Shown: piece after piece, positions 1-13,322 of the stretch
Layout of the letters: each line of letters begins with the position of its first letter
Position numbering within the stretch: position 1 is the stretch's first letter
Assembly (NCBI GenBank): GCA_965153355.1
Contig: OZ231128.1
Span: forward strand, 34,472,001 to 34,536,000
Direction of reading: 5' to 3'
Origin: Flaccisagitta enflata
Taxonomy: Eukaryota; Chaetognatha; Sagittoidea; Aphragmophora
Length of the DNA stretch: 64,000 nucleotides
Notes under the pieces: model-generated
Told to the model about the DNA's origin: nothing
Seen by the model: only the letters and a program-made list of their open reading frames with translations
Database searches by the model: none
Position numbers and translations under genes: made by a program

Positions 1-1487
1 GTTGTAATCTCTTATTTCTCTATCTTTCAATCAACAGACCACAACAGACCAATGCATGAAAACTCAATATCTTCATCTTTCAATCAACAGACCATGGCAG
101 ACCAAATGTTTAATTTCTTATTTCTCTATCTTTCAATCAACAGACCACAACAGACCATTGGATGAAAACTCAATATCTTCATCTTTCAATCAACAGACCA
201 TGGCACACATGTTGAAATCTCTTATCTTCTATCTTTCAATCAACAGACCACAGCAGACCAATGCATGAAGACTCACATCTTCATCTTTCAATCAATGGAC
301 CATGGCAGACAAATGTTGTAATTCTTATTTCTCTATCTTTCAATCAACAGACTACAACAGACCAATGCATGAAAACTCAATATCTTCATCTCAATCAACA
401 GACCATGGCAGACAAATGTTGTAATCTCTTATTTTCATCTCTTCAATCAACAGACCACAACAGACCAATGCATGAAGACTCAATCTCTTCATCTTTCAAT
501 CAGCAGACCACAGCAGACCAGTGATGAAGACTCAATATCTTCATCTTTCAATCAACAGACCATAGTAGACCACATGTCAGTAATCTCTTATTTCTCTATA
601 TTTCAATCAACAGACCACAGACCAATGCATGAAAACTCAATATCTTCATCTTTCATTAACAGACCATGGCAGACCATGTTGAAATCTCTTATTTCTCTAT
701 CTTCAATCAACAGACCACACCAGACCAATGCATGAAATTCAATATCTTCATCTTTCAATCAACGGACACACACCAATGCATGAAGACTCAATATCTTCAT
801 CTTTCAATCAACAGACCATGGCAGACCAAATGTTGTAATCTCTTATTTCTCTATCTTTCAATCAACAGACCACAACAGACCAATGCATGAAAACTCAATA
901 TCTTCATCTTTCAATCAACAGACCACAACAGACCAATGCATGAAAACTCAATATCTTCATCTTTCAATCAGCAGACCACAGCAGACCAAATGTTGAAAAC
1001 TCCTGTTTCTCTATCTTTCAATCAGCAGACCAGAGCAGACCAATGCATGAAGACTACATCTTCACTTTCCACCACATGGCAGATCACACAAAAATCTTCT
1101 GCTTGTCACCAGACACCACGCCCATTATCTTCTGTCTTTCAATCAAGCAGAGCTATGGCAGACATACAGTACAACAGAATACACACAATGCATGAAAATC
1201 TCATACTCATCTTTCATCAACAGACCACAGCACTTTATGATGAAGACCTCACACTGCCCACCAACAGACATGGTAGAGCCGAACACAGGTCTTTTATTTT
1301 GGTTTTTCACTGAATAGATTGCAACAGACCAATGAGCACTATCTTCATCTTCACAGAATAGCGGCAGACCAAATGTTAAATTCTATTTTTCTATCTTCAC
1401 CAAAAGACATACCAGACTCAATACAAAAATTCGATTTCTTCATCTTTAAATCAACAGACCACAACAGACCAATCCATGAAGACTCAC
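1..1487 (+). repeat. 53/54-bp satellite array, first orientation
   Basis: Tandem units of 53-54 bp read on this strand as TTTCAATCAACAGACC followed by CACAACAGACCAATGCATGA or CATGGCAGACC variants. Copies between about 1080 and 1440 are badly degenerated, with shifted spacing and substitutions, while those before 1000 are cleaner. The many short open frames here (repeating SINRPWQT / SSFNQQT peptides) follow from the unit sequence and are not genes. The array runs off the left edge of the window. Confidence 0.95.
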
Positions 1488-4400
1488 TATTGATTGAAAG
1501 ATAGAGAAATAAGAGATTTCAACATGTGGTCAGCCATGGTCTGTTGATTGAAAGATGAAGATATTGAGTCTTCATGCATTGGTCTGCTGTGGTCTGCTGA
1601 TTGAAAGATGAAGATATTGAGTCTTCATGCATTGGTCTGCCATGGTCTGTTGATTAAAAGATGAAGATATTGAGTTTTCATGCATTGGTCTGGTGTGGTC
1701 TGTTGACTGAAAGATAGAGAAATAAGAGTTTTCAACACTTGGTCTGCCATGGTGTGTTGATTTAAAGATGAAGATATTGAGTTTTCATGCATTGGTCTGT
1801 TGTGGTCTGTTGATTGAAAGATAGAGAAACAGGAGTTTTCAACATTTGGTCTGCTGTGGTCTGCTGATTGAAAGATGAAGATATTGAGTTTTCATGCATT
1901 GGTCTGTTGTGGTCTTTGATTGAAAGATGAAGATATTGAGTTTTCATGCACTTCTCAGCCTGTTGTGGTCTGTTACTGAAAGATAGAGAAGCTAGATTTC
2001 AATATTTGGTCTCTGCCATGGTCTGTTGATTGAAAGATGAAGATAAGGAGTCTTCATGCATTCGTCTGTTGTGGTCTGTTGATTGAAAGATAGAGAAACA
2101 AGAGATTTCAACATTTGGTCTGCCATGGTCTGTTGATTGAAAGATGAAGATATTGAGTCTTCATGCATTGATCTGCTGTGGTCTGTTGATTGAAAGAGGA
2201 AGATATTGAGTCTTCATGCATTGGTCTGTTGTGGTCTGTTGATTAAAAGATAGAGAAATAAGAGATTTCAACATGTGGTCTGCTAAGTATTCATGATTGA
2301 AAGGTGAAGATTTTGTTTTGATGCATTGGTCTGTTGTGGTCTGTTGATTGAAAGATAGAAATATAGAGTCTACAACATTTGGTCTGCCATGGTCTGTTGA
2401 TTAAAAGATGAGGATATGGAGTCTTCATGCATTGGTCGGTTGTGGTCTGTTGATTGAAAGATAGAGAAACAAGAGATTTCAACATTTGGTCTGCCATGGT
2501 CTGTTGATTGAAAGATGAAGATATTGAGTCTTCATGCATTGATCTGCTGTGGTCTGTTGATTGAAAGATGAAGATATTGAGTTTTCATGCATTGGTCTGT
2601 TGTGGTCTGTTGATTGAAAGATAGAGAAACAAGAGATTTCAACATTTGGTCTGCCATGGTCTGTTGATTGAAAGATGAAGATATGGAGTCTTCATGCATT
2701 GGTCTGTTGTGGTCTGTTGATTGAAAGATAGAGAAACAAGAGATTACAACATTTGGTCTGCCATGGTCTGTTGATTGAAAGATGAAGATATTGAGTCTTC
2801 ATGCATTGGTCTGTTGTGGTCTGTTGATAGAAAGATGAAGATATCGAGTTTTCATGCATTGGTCTGTTGTAGTCTGTTGATTGAAAGATAGAGAAATAAG
2901 AGATTACAACATTTGGTCTGCCATGTTCTGTTGATTGAAAGATGAAGATGCTGAGTCTTCACATTGGTCTGTTGTGGCTTGTTGATTAGAGAAATAAGAG
3001 ATTTCAAATATTTGGCCTCTGTGGTCTGTTGATTGAAAGATGAAGATATTGAGTCTTAATGCATTGGTCTGCTGTGGTCTGCTGATTGAAAGATGAAGAT
3101 ATTGAGTCTTCATACATTGGTCTGTTTTGGTCTGTTGATTGAAAGATGAAGATATTGAGTTTTCATGCATTGGTCTGTAGTGGTCTGTTGATTGAAAGAT
3201 AGAGAAATAAGAGATTTCAACATGTGGTCTGCCATGGTCTGTTGATTGAAAGATGAAGATATTGAGTTTTCATGCATTGGTCTGTTGTGGTCTGTTGATT
3301 GAAAGATAGAGAAATAAGAGATTACAACATTTGGTCTGCCATGGTCTGTTGATTGAAAGATGAAGATATTGAGTTTTCATGCATTGGTCTGTTGTGGTCT
3401 GTTGATTGAAAGATAGAGAAATAAGAGATTACAACATTTGGTCTGCCATGGTCTGTTGATTGAAAGATGAAGATATTGAGTTTTCATGCATTGGTCTGTT
3501 GTGGTCTGTTGATTGAAAGATAGAGAAATAAGAGATTACAACATTTGGTCTGCCATGGTCTGTTGATTGAAAGATGAAGATATTGAGTTTTCATGCATTG
3601 GCTCGGAATAGGTTCGTATTGGAAAGATAGAGAAATAAGAGATTTCAACATGTGGTCTGCCATGGTCTGTTGATTGAAAGATGAAGATATTGAGTTTTCA
3701 TGCATTGGTCTGTTGTGGTCTGTTGATTGAAAGATAGAGAAATAAGAGATTACAACATTTGGTCTGCCATGGTCTATTGATTGAGAGATGAAGATATTGA
3801 GTTTTCATGCATTGGTCTGTTGTGGTCTTTTGATTGAAAGATGAAGATATCGAGTTTTCATGCATTGGTCTGTTGTGGTCTGTTGATTGAAAGATAGAGA
3901 TATAAGAGATTACAACATTTGGTCTGCCATGGTCTGTTGATTGAAAGATGAAGATATTGAGTCTTCATGCATTGGTCTGTTGTGGTCTGTTGATTGAAAG
4001 ATGAAGATATTAACTTTTCATGCATTGCTCTGTTGTGGTCTGTTGATTGAAAGATAGAGAGAAATAGATTTCAACATGTACTGCCATGTACTCTTTGATT
4101 GAAAGATGAAGATATTGAGTTTTCATGCATTGGGTTCATGTGGCCTGTTGACTGAAAGATAGAGAAATAAGAGACATAATATGTGGTCTGTCATGGTTCA
4201 TGATTTGAGATGAAGATATTGAGTCTTCATGCATTGGTCTGCTGTGGTCTGCTGATTGAAAGATAAAGATATTGAGTCTTCATGCATTGGTCTGTTGTGG
4301 TCTGTTGATTGAAAGATGAAGATATTGAATTTTCATGCATTGGTCTGTTGTGGTCTGTTGATTGAAAGATGAGGATATTGAGTTTTCATGCATTGGTCTG

Positions 4401-4910
4401 TTGTGGTCTGTTGATTGAAAGATGAAGATATTGAGTTTTCATGCATTGGTCTGTTGTGGTCTGTTGATTGAAAGATAGAGAAATAAGAGATTACAACATT
4501 TGGTCTGCCATGGTCTGTTGATTGAAAGATGAAGATATTGAGTCTTCATGCATTGGTCTGTTGTGGTCTGTTGATTGAAAGATAGAGAAATAAGAGATTT
4601 CCCAACATTTGGTCTATGGTCTGTTGATTGGTGCATAGAGTTAAGTTTTCATGCATTGGTCTGCTGTGGTCTATTGATTGAAAGATGAAGATATTGAGTC
4701 TTCATGCATTGGTGTGTTGTGGTCTGTTGATTGAAAGATGAAGATATTGAGTTTTCATGCATTGGTCTGTAGTGGTCTGTTGATTGAAAGATAGAGAAAT
4801 AAGAGATTTCAACATGTGGTCTGCCATGGTCTGTTGATTGAAAGATGAAGATATTGAGTTTTCATGCATTGGTCTGTTGTGGTCTGTTGATTGAAAGATA
4901 GAGAAATAAG
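1488..4910 (-). repeat. 53/54-bp satellite array, inverted orientation
   Basis: Same satellite as 1-1487 but reverse-complemented; the switch happens at about 1487 within one unit. Two main unit types alternate. One is 53 bp, starting GATGAAGATATTGAG and containing TTGGTCTGTTGTGG. The other is 54 bp, starting GATAGAGAAATAAGAG and containing TCTGCCATGG. A CTG-TGG-CTGCTG subvariant follows some copies. The stretch from about 2037 to 3245 matches 20037-21260 variant for variant, so the two arrays share a higher-order segment. Confidence 0.95.
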
Positions 4911-5082
4911 CAGCCCTGATTTTAGAGCGGGCCCGCGGGCCCGAGGCCCGCATTTCTGCTGTCGGGCCCGCAAGTTTTTCCAACTGCGGGCCCGCTCATG
5001 TTTGACTCTTCATTTTTTATTAATGCTGAAGTGATATATTGATTTTTTTGTTTCATTTATATTTCCTTCTCTTTTTTCTGTT

Positions 5083-5145
<63 letters not shown>

Positions 5146-5733
5146 CTCTCTTTTCTTTTCTATCTTTTTTTTGTTTCTTTCTTTATTTGTATGTTTCTTT
5201 CATTCTTTCCTCTTATTTCTCTTTTTTTTTTTTTTCTTTCTTCACTAGAAACATCAATTTTTTTTTGTTAGCAACCCTACAAGGGACGGACTCCTTTTGA
5301 ACACTGGATGACTTCCATACTTATTTGTCACTCCGTTTGTATGTTTATCCCCCTCCCTATCAGACCTCTTGGGCTTCAAATCAGGCCCCTCAGGTCGGGT
5401 TTCGCAGAACACATTTACCCTTTGAGCAACTTTTTTTTTTCTTTCTTTCTTTCTTTCTTTCTTTCATTCCTTCCTTCCTTTCTGTTTTCCTTTCTTTTTC
5501 TTTCTTTCTTTCTGTCTTTCTTTTCTTACTTCCTTTCCTTCTTTCCTATCTGTTTTTCTATCTTTTTTTCTCTCTTTCTTTTTTCCTTTCTTTCTATCTT
5601 TCTCTCTTTCTGTCTTTCTTTCTTTCTTTTGACCGTAAATTTGTCGGGCCCGCTGTTTTTCAGTCGGGCCCGCTAAATTTGATGGAAGCGTGCCCAACTG
5701 GCCCGCTCAGAAAAATCACTAAGATCAGGGCTG
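4911..5733. mobile_element. non-autonomous hAT-type element in satellite
   Basis: The termini are inverted repeats, CAGCCCTGAT at the left and ATCAGGGCTG at the right. They are flanked by an exact 8-bp duplication, GAAATAAG, at 4903-4910 and 5734-5741, which is the hAT superfamily signature. The 823-bp interior has no transposase. It has GGGCCCG-rich arms near both ends and long pyrimidine tracts, (TTTC)n at about 5084-5145 and imperfect (TTTC)n at about 5430-5630. The insertion interrupts one satellite unit cleanly, so the satellite predates it. Confidence 0.9.
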
Positions 5734-6391
5734 GAAATAAGACATTACAACATGTGGTCTGCCATGGTCTGTTGATTGAAAGATGAAGATATTGATGCTT
5801 CATGCATTGGTCTGCTGTGGTCTGCTGATTGAAAGATGAAGATATTGAGTCTTCATGCATTGGTCTGTTGTGGTCTGTTGATTGAAAGATGAAGATATTG
5901 AATTTTCATGCATTGGTCTGCCATGGTCTGTTGATTGAAAGATGAAGATATTGAGTCTTCATGCATTGGTCTGCTGTGGTCTGCTGATTGAAAGATGAGG
6001 ATATTGAGTCTTAATGCATTGGTCTGTTGTGGTGTGTTGATTGAAAGATAGAGAAATAAGAGATTACAACATTTGGTCTGCCATGGTCTGTTGATCGAAA
6101 GATGAAGATATTGAGTTTTCATGCATTGATCTGTTGTGGTCTGTTGATTGAAAGATGAAGATATCGAGTTTTCATGCATTGGTCTGTTGTGGTGTGTTGA
6201 TTGAAAGATAGAGATGTAAGAGATTACAACATTTGGTCTGCCATGGTCTGTTGATTGAAACATGAAGATATTGAGTCTTCATGCATTGGTCTGTTGTGGT
6301 CTGTTGATTGAAAGATGAAGATATTGAGTTTTCATGCATTGGTCTGTTGTGGTCTGTTGATTGAAAGATAGAGAAATAAGAGATTTTCATG
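5734..6391 (-). repeat. satellite array, continuation
   Basis: The 53/54-bp array resumes after the hAT element in the same orientation as 1488-4910. It stops inside a GATAGAGAAATAAGAG-type unit at about 6384-6391, where the gene-bearing block begins. The matching remainder of such a unit is found at about 17711. Confidence 0.92.
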
Positions 6392-6556
6392 TCTCAAAAT
6401 ATGGGTCGGTACTGAAACTGTTTATAGAGTTAGGGTCGCGTACCGAATCTGCGCGGAATAATTGCGCTCGTCACAAAATTTAGCAAATCTCTGAGAGAAT
6501 TTTTTCCTCTTCAAAAGGGTTAGGCGACGCGCTTGAACCGAACAATAATGTGAACG

Positions 6557-6584
6557 ATGGCGGAAAATGAAGTGACTCCGATAG
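6557..6584 (+). CDS. exon 1 (start codon)
   Basis: ATGGCGGAAAATGAAG gives MAENEVTPI and leaves phase 1 before the donor GGTATTC at 6585. The 113-bp intron ends ATTTAG at 6697, and the split codon GAT continues in frame as D-LTSSASV. I chose this start because it is the only ATG upstream that links in phase to exon 2. The 165 bp between the satellite and this ATG must hold any 5' UTR and promoter; no TATA box is evident. Confidence 0.6.
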
Positions 6585-7022
6585 GTATTCAGGTCGAAAT
6601 CTGCATCGAACGTCCAAATACCTTTCAAGGAAAAAAAAATTTCTGATGCGAAACCAGAATGTGTCAGCGACAACATATTCTTAACCCATTGATTTAGATC
6701 TGACAAGTTCGGCGAGTGTAGAGACAGTCGTGTCCACGTCCTCAACGCTACCGTATGCGTACGAAGATGTGAATGAATTGGAAATCCGTTCAATCCCTTC
6801 TACAATTTCGCTCACAAGTGAACTGGATGACATCGATGTGCCTGAAGAAGCGGTTCTCTACACACACCACGTTACAAATCCTCGACCCCTCGCTCCTCTT
6901 ACTGTCATATCCGAAACTAGAATCGTCCCCGAGACCGAGACCAACACTCAAGAAATCGATTTGGTATATTTTTTATATTGTTTTGTTAAAATTGTAGTAC
7001 ATTTTTCAACTGTTTTGTCAAA

Positions 7023-7108
<86 letters not shown>

Positions 7109-7146
7109 GAGACAGAGAGAGAGAGAGAGAGAGCGAGAGAGACAGA

Positions 7147-7236
<90 letters not shown>

Positions 7237-10200
7237 CAGAGAGACTGAGAGACACAGACCGAGATCGCGAGAGCAAGAAAGAAACAGATGGCAAAATAGA
7301 GCGTGAGAGAGACTGGCAAATACAGTGCTGAATAGATAATTCAGTTACAATTTGCATCATGCTTTATAGGAATGTGCGGAACTTCCTCTCATCATTCGTC
7401 CGACGTCTCAGTCTCGCGCAAAGAATGCGTCATTTGCAATCTCTGCTTCAGGAAGATTCTGGGTCACAAAGAACATCCAGGAATTTGAAAAGATTCAGTA
7501 AGGGCAATGGCAGATCAAAATAACCAGTAAATAAGGTAGATGTGATGGACTGACAGACCAAACGAAATCGCAGGTAAAGCATAGCATAGCAGGTAATGTA
7601 GTTGGATTCATGTAACTAGAGCGTTTTAAGTTCTTAGTGTCGTTGTTTTGACTCATAAAGAATATCATCCTATAAAGGCGTTTGCGTATAAATCTCGAAG
7701 GAACGTCTCGAACGAATCCGCTCTTGAAACGACTCAGCGACCTGCAGTCAAACATTCGACGCGCAAAATCAACTAATTCGGCGACGTGGAAAAAAAAAGT
7801 TTTTCGCGTCAACGTGTTCAAAGAGGAGCATGGCGCGGATTTTGTCATTCCCTTTGAAGACGACGCGGAGGTTGAACCACCAGAAGTTCGTCATCTCAAG
7901 AACTCGATTTCCGATCTCAACAGTGCCCTCGTTCAATCCCAATCGGCGCTGAAAGCAGCTTCCTCTAGTCTCACAGCTAAACACTCGGTTGTAAATGAAC
8001 AACTTACCCACATCAATGACCTCCGACAACAAAACACTAATCTACGTCATCGTCTGTCGGCGGCAGAATCGGAAGCAGACGCGCAGGCCCAGGCCAACAA
8101 CCAGCTGCAAACTCGAGTGAAGGAATTGGAGAAGGAGGAAGAAAGGCGGCAAAGAAGTGAGGAAGCGTCAAAGGTTCTTGGGAGAAAGCGGCTGCATGAT
8201 TTGGGGCCTACGCAGATAAAGGCTACAAGGGCAGCTTATCGGGCCAAATTTCTCGCTGCTATCAACGCATACGGCAGCAACAGGGGTATCGAGTTAGAGA
8301 CGATGATTCTTCGCGACCAAGATGGTGACCGGCTTGTGATACACGCTACCCCTCCTCACACGTTTTCCAACTTGAACAAAGCGGAAAAGAAGAGGGTTAC
8401 CCAGACGTCAATTTGGAAGGACCTGAATCGAATAGCTGATCGGGTTTATTCAGCAATCGCTCAACTTGGATCACTTCCTCCAGCCACCCACATCAAGCAG
8501 CACGAGGAAATCCTGAATCTAAGCTTACCTGAAATCTCGGAGGTTATAACGGGTGGTCAAAAAAAAAAAAAAAAAAAGTTTGCTGTCCTTTGAAGGATTT
8601 TGTAGTTACAATAGAATCTTACTCTCAAAAATTTTAAAGGATTGAAAAATTGTATGTCATACAGTAGGATATGAGCAAAGATAACCTAGATTAGAGGATA
8701 GATCTTGATTTATGAATAAGGCTGGATACTGGGGTGGTCAGGAATTAAAGAAAAATTTGAAAAAATGATACAACTATAAAACCTGTAAAAATACTTCAAT
8801 TGAGCCAGTTTTTTAGCAAGCATTTGAGGTGTTGTTACAGAGTAAAATCATTAAAATAACAATACTATATCCCTATTTCAAAAGTGTTAGGGGTATTTAA
8901 AAAACCAAGTTTTTGTCCGCGACGAAATACCATTCCGATGCGGACTATGATTTAGGGCGGGTGGGTCTTGTCGTCGTTGTCGTCCACACTTTTAAAAATA
9001 GGCTGACTTTTGAACGCCTTGACCAATTTGCTTCATATTTGGATGGAAGTTGTATTAGGGTTAGCCGCTCTGCAGCCTATGAGTATGTTAAGATCGGACC
9101 ATCCTAACCGGTCCAATCAGCCTACTAGCCTAAAAGTAAAAAAGTACATAACTTTGGCATTTTTAAATTGATTTGGTTGAAACTTGATATGTAGTCCCTA
9201 AATGGAAGGACTCAACATATGTATATGATTTAAAAAGATTTTAGCATGCTAACCGGCCATACCACCCAACAAGCCTACCAGCCTAAGAGTGAAAAATGTG
9301 TATAACTTTGGTATTTTTGAACCGATTTGGTTGAAATTTGATATCAAGTCTCTAAACGGAACAACTCAACATGTGTATTTGATTTGTAAAGACTTTAGCA
9401 TGCTAGCCAGCCAAACAGGCCGACCACCCAACTAGCCTACCAGCCCTACCACCCAAAAAGCCTACCAGCCTAAAAGTGACAAACATGCATGACTTTTGGA
9501 CTTTTCAACTGATTTGGTGGAAACTTGGTATGTGGTCTCTAAATAGAAGAACTCAACATATGTATTTGATTTATAAAGAAATCAGCATGCTAATCGACAA
9601 AACTGGCCTACCACCCAACCAGCCTACTAGCCTAAAAGTGAAAAACATGCATAACTTCAGCATTTTTCAATCATTTTGGTCAAAACTTGGTGTAAAGTTT
9701 CTAAATGGAAGGACTCAACATATGTTTGTGTTTCATAAAGATTTTAGCATGCTAAACGGCGAAACTGGCCCACCACCTAAAAATGAAAAATCGGCAAAAC
9801 TTTGGTATTTTTCAACTGTTTGACAACGCCGTTTGACAGGGCCATTTGACAACGCCATTGACAATGCCGTTTGACAACGCTGATAGACCCCAGTCGCGGA
9901 CCCATACTTTTTTTAGATTTTTAAAAACAAGCCCAAGAGGGCAACAGTCGCGTGCGTCTGGAAATGACAAACCAAAGTTCCTCCCCCTAAAGCCGCGCGA
10001 TATGTATTGATACAATGTCGATACAATATCGATACAATATTCGTACAATATCGATATAATGCAATACCCAAAAATATCCAAAAATACCCAAAAATAACCA
10101 AGAATACTCAAAAATACCCAAGAATACCTAAAAATACTCAAAACTACTCAAAAATACTTAAAAGTACCCTAAATTATCTGAAAGTACCTTAAAGTACCTT

Positions 10201-10973
10201 AAGCACCTAGAATAACTTAAGTACCCTAAAGTACCCTGAAATACCCTAGATTACCTTTAATTACCTTAAAAAGCCATAAAAAGTCTTAATTTTAAAAATG
10301 TGACGGACCTACCAACCAACCGACCGACCAACCGGCACGGCAAGGTGTAGAGTTGCGTGCACGCGACTTAAAACACACAGCAATAATTCAGAATTAGCAT
10401 TCAGTCGACTTTTTTTTGACCACCTGTTATCCTTATCAAACAGTGCTCATTTCTAACTATCTATTCCGCTTAGCTGTTTGTCTGCTCCTACATTCACTTG
10501 TTCATTCATATCAAACATTTGCATCTCTCTCCTTTTCTCCTCATTGATGATTAAGACTATCATGATATCATCTCAACAGATCGGCGGTCGTCAAAGAGGT
10601 TGTAAGGTCGAGATTGCAGGGGAAGTGAAAAAAATCATCTCTCATCAACTCAAGGTTATTGTTGTCATCTTTGTTTTTTTAAAATTGTAGTGTTTGCTGA
10701 CATTTTTTGTTGCGGACACGCAACTCATTAAGAGGGTTTGTCCATCTGTCCATTGGTCTGTCCGTTTGTTTGTCCATCTATCAGCCTGTGGTGATCAAAT
10801 GTGGTTGAGGGTGTGGATGGGGGTTTTGCACCCCTGCTCACCCTCCTTGCTTCACTTGTTTTTCTTCATTTCGTCGCCATTTTAGTTCTAGTTGGTAGGA
10901 ACAAGTACCCCGGGGGTACAATGATGCGTCCACATGCGGCTTAGCTCGTAAATGACATTCTTAAACTGATAAG

Positions 10974-11012
<39 letters not shown>

Positions 11013-12667
11013 CAAACATTGCATCAGCCCGATGTCAGAACCTAAAATAGCAAAATCGACTTTGCGAACGTTTGTTATCGTTTTCAACTTGAGCGTGACA
11101 GACCAACCAACTGACGGACGGACGGATGGATGGACAAAGCCTCTTATAGAGATGCGTGGACGCATCTAAAAAAGGTAATATCAATTCTGAGAAACGTAAA
11201 ATCAATTCTGGTGTTTCAAGGTTGGCAATTTGGCCAATGGTCAAACCGTATTCATCAAATTTGCGGGCGACGGCTTTGAATTGGCGAAGCGTGATGTTGC
11301 TACTGCGCACACAATAACCGTGTCGAATGAGGAAAAAGCACTTCAAATCGCAACAATTTCTTTGGTTCATGCAAGCGAGAAGTATCAAGTAAATGCCATA
11401 GCTGATCAGGAATTTGTGTCACTTGATTTATTTTCTTTTTCTGTCTCTTCCACTCACTTCTATCAGTTAGTACGTAAAAAACAGTATTGTCAGGCACCGG
11501 GGCATCATTTAAGCGTAATGGACCGACAGACCAAAAGACGGACAAATTGCAAGTCTGTGACTGAAAACTCATAAATGTCAGGATTCCCGGTTGCAAAAAG
11601 CTTAAAGAAAAAAAATGGACATCTCACAGGTTTTTGCACAGAAAATCTAAATAGGTTGAGGAGCATGATTTTGATATTCATTTTGACCTAACTTGAGCCA
11701 AAAAAAATAGAAACGTTTTTGGCTAAAAACAGCTTTTTTTCTTCAAAGAATAGTATAAAATGAAACATTCTAGATTTTTTTTACAGAAATATAAAGTACC
11801 AATAGCAAATGATATTTGAGTGAACCTAGAACTATTTTGAATACGAGGTTCAAAAATTGCCTAAGAATCCTCTAAAATGAAAAAATGATCAAATACCAAA
11901 AAATTCAAAAAACTGATGTTTTGGAACAGTTTTTAAAGGTAGGATATGCTATCAGTGTCATGTCCATTGATGTGCGAAAAAAACCCATGCATGTTATAGG
12001 CAAAAAACTCAAAACCGCAATATGACAATGAGTTAAAGTGCAAATTTTCAATAATAGCAAAAATCGTGTAAAAACACAAGAAATTGAATCAGCACAGTAG
12101 TGACAGTACAAATAATCAAAATACATCAATTTTAATCAGATTTGACCAGAAAATGTAAACAAAATAATGTTTTTATAGCAAAAAACAATTTTTTATATAA
12201 AAAAGCATTTTTAATTTTTTTTGCTCAAGTTAGGTCAAAATGAATATCAGAATTGTGTTCTACAGCCTTTTCAGGTCCACTGTACAAAAAAGTGTCCTAT
12301 GTCCATCTCTTTTTCTTTTAAAACCTTAAAATTGATTTTCTCTAACCGGAATCCTGACTGATTTAACCAGATTCTCCATGACACCGCTGGTGAGTCGGCG
12401 GCCGAATTTTGCGCATTTGCTAAGGAGAACTTAGTCTACGAGGATGAAGAAACGGGCGCCAAACTACACATCCACTTTCTACAAGGCGGCGATATGTGTT
12501 ATTTACTCATCTTTTACGGATTGTGTTCGGCCACTTCGAATTATCCTTGCATTTATTGTTTGGCGCACAAACACACGTTTTTTGTAGGTTGGTCATATTT
12601 TTTTGATTTATCATGTCATGTAATGTTTTCCTACTCGCATGAGTAATGAGTTGCTCCATAATAATAC

Positions 12668-12742
<75 letters not shown>

Positions 12743-13198
12743 TTGAAAAATCTAAGCGTAATTGTTGCAGAATTGGGGAGAAGAAAACAACAATTGATAG
12801 ATCACGAGACATACAGACAAACCGTTATAAACGTAAATTGTGTTTATGTAATGTGTTTATGTAATGTGTTTATGTTAGTCCCAGGTGGGCAGAGACCATA
12901 GACGGACAAATCAGCTGATAGCTCCTTCCAATCTATGTCTTTATCTATATCTGTCTCTTTATGTGTCTGTCAGTCTCTCTCTCTCTCTCTCTCTGTCCTC
13001 TTTGTCTGTCTGTCGGTCTCTCTCTCTCTGTTCTGTCTGTCTGTCTGTCTGTGTCTCTCTGTCTCTGTCTGTTTGCCTCTCTCTCTCTCTTTCTCTCTTT
13101 GTCTTTCTTTTGTCTCTCAGTCTCTCTCTTTCTGTCTGTCTGTCTGTCTGTCTGTCTTTGTCTCTCTTTTATGTCAGTCTTTGTCTGTCTGTCTGTCT

Positions 13199-13281
<83 letters not shown>

Positions 13282-13286
13282 TCCTT

Positions 13287-13322
<36 letters not shown>

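Larger units (their letters stand above)
8546..10430. mobile_element. candidate inverted-repeat element filling intron 4
   Basis: Left end ATAACGGGTGGTCAAAAAAA at 8546 and, reverse-complemented, right end ATAACAGGTGGTCAAAAAAA at 10430. This is one mismatch over about 20 bases. Between them are 1.8 kb of non-coding sequence including a poly(A) run (about 8559-8577), a partial TACAGTA-type MITE end (about 8659) and minisatellites. No clear target duplication is seen. Its left end nearly touches exon 4. Confidence 0.5.

Noticed and set aside
6422-6793. 123-residue minus-strand ORF over the first exons
   Set aside because: Antisense shadow of exons 1-2; it shows no recognisable features and the plus-strand model has consistent splice phases.
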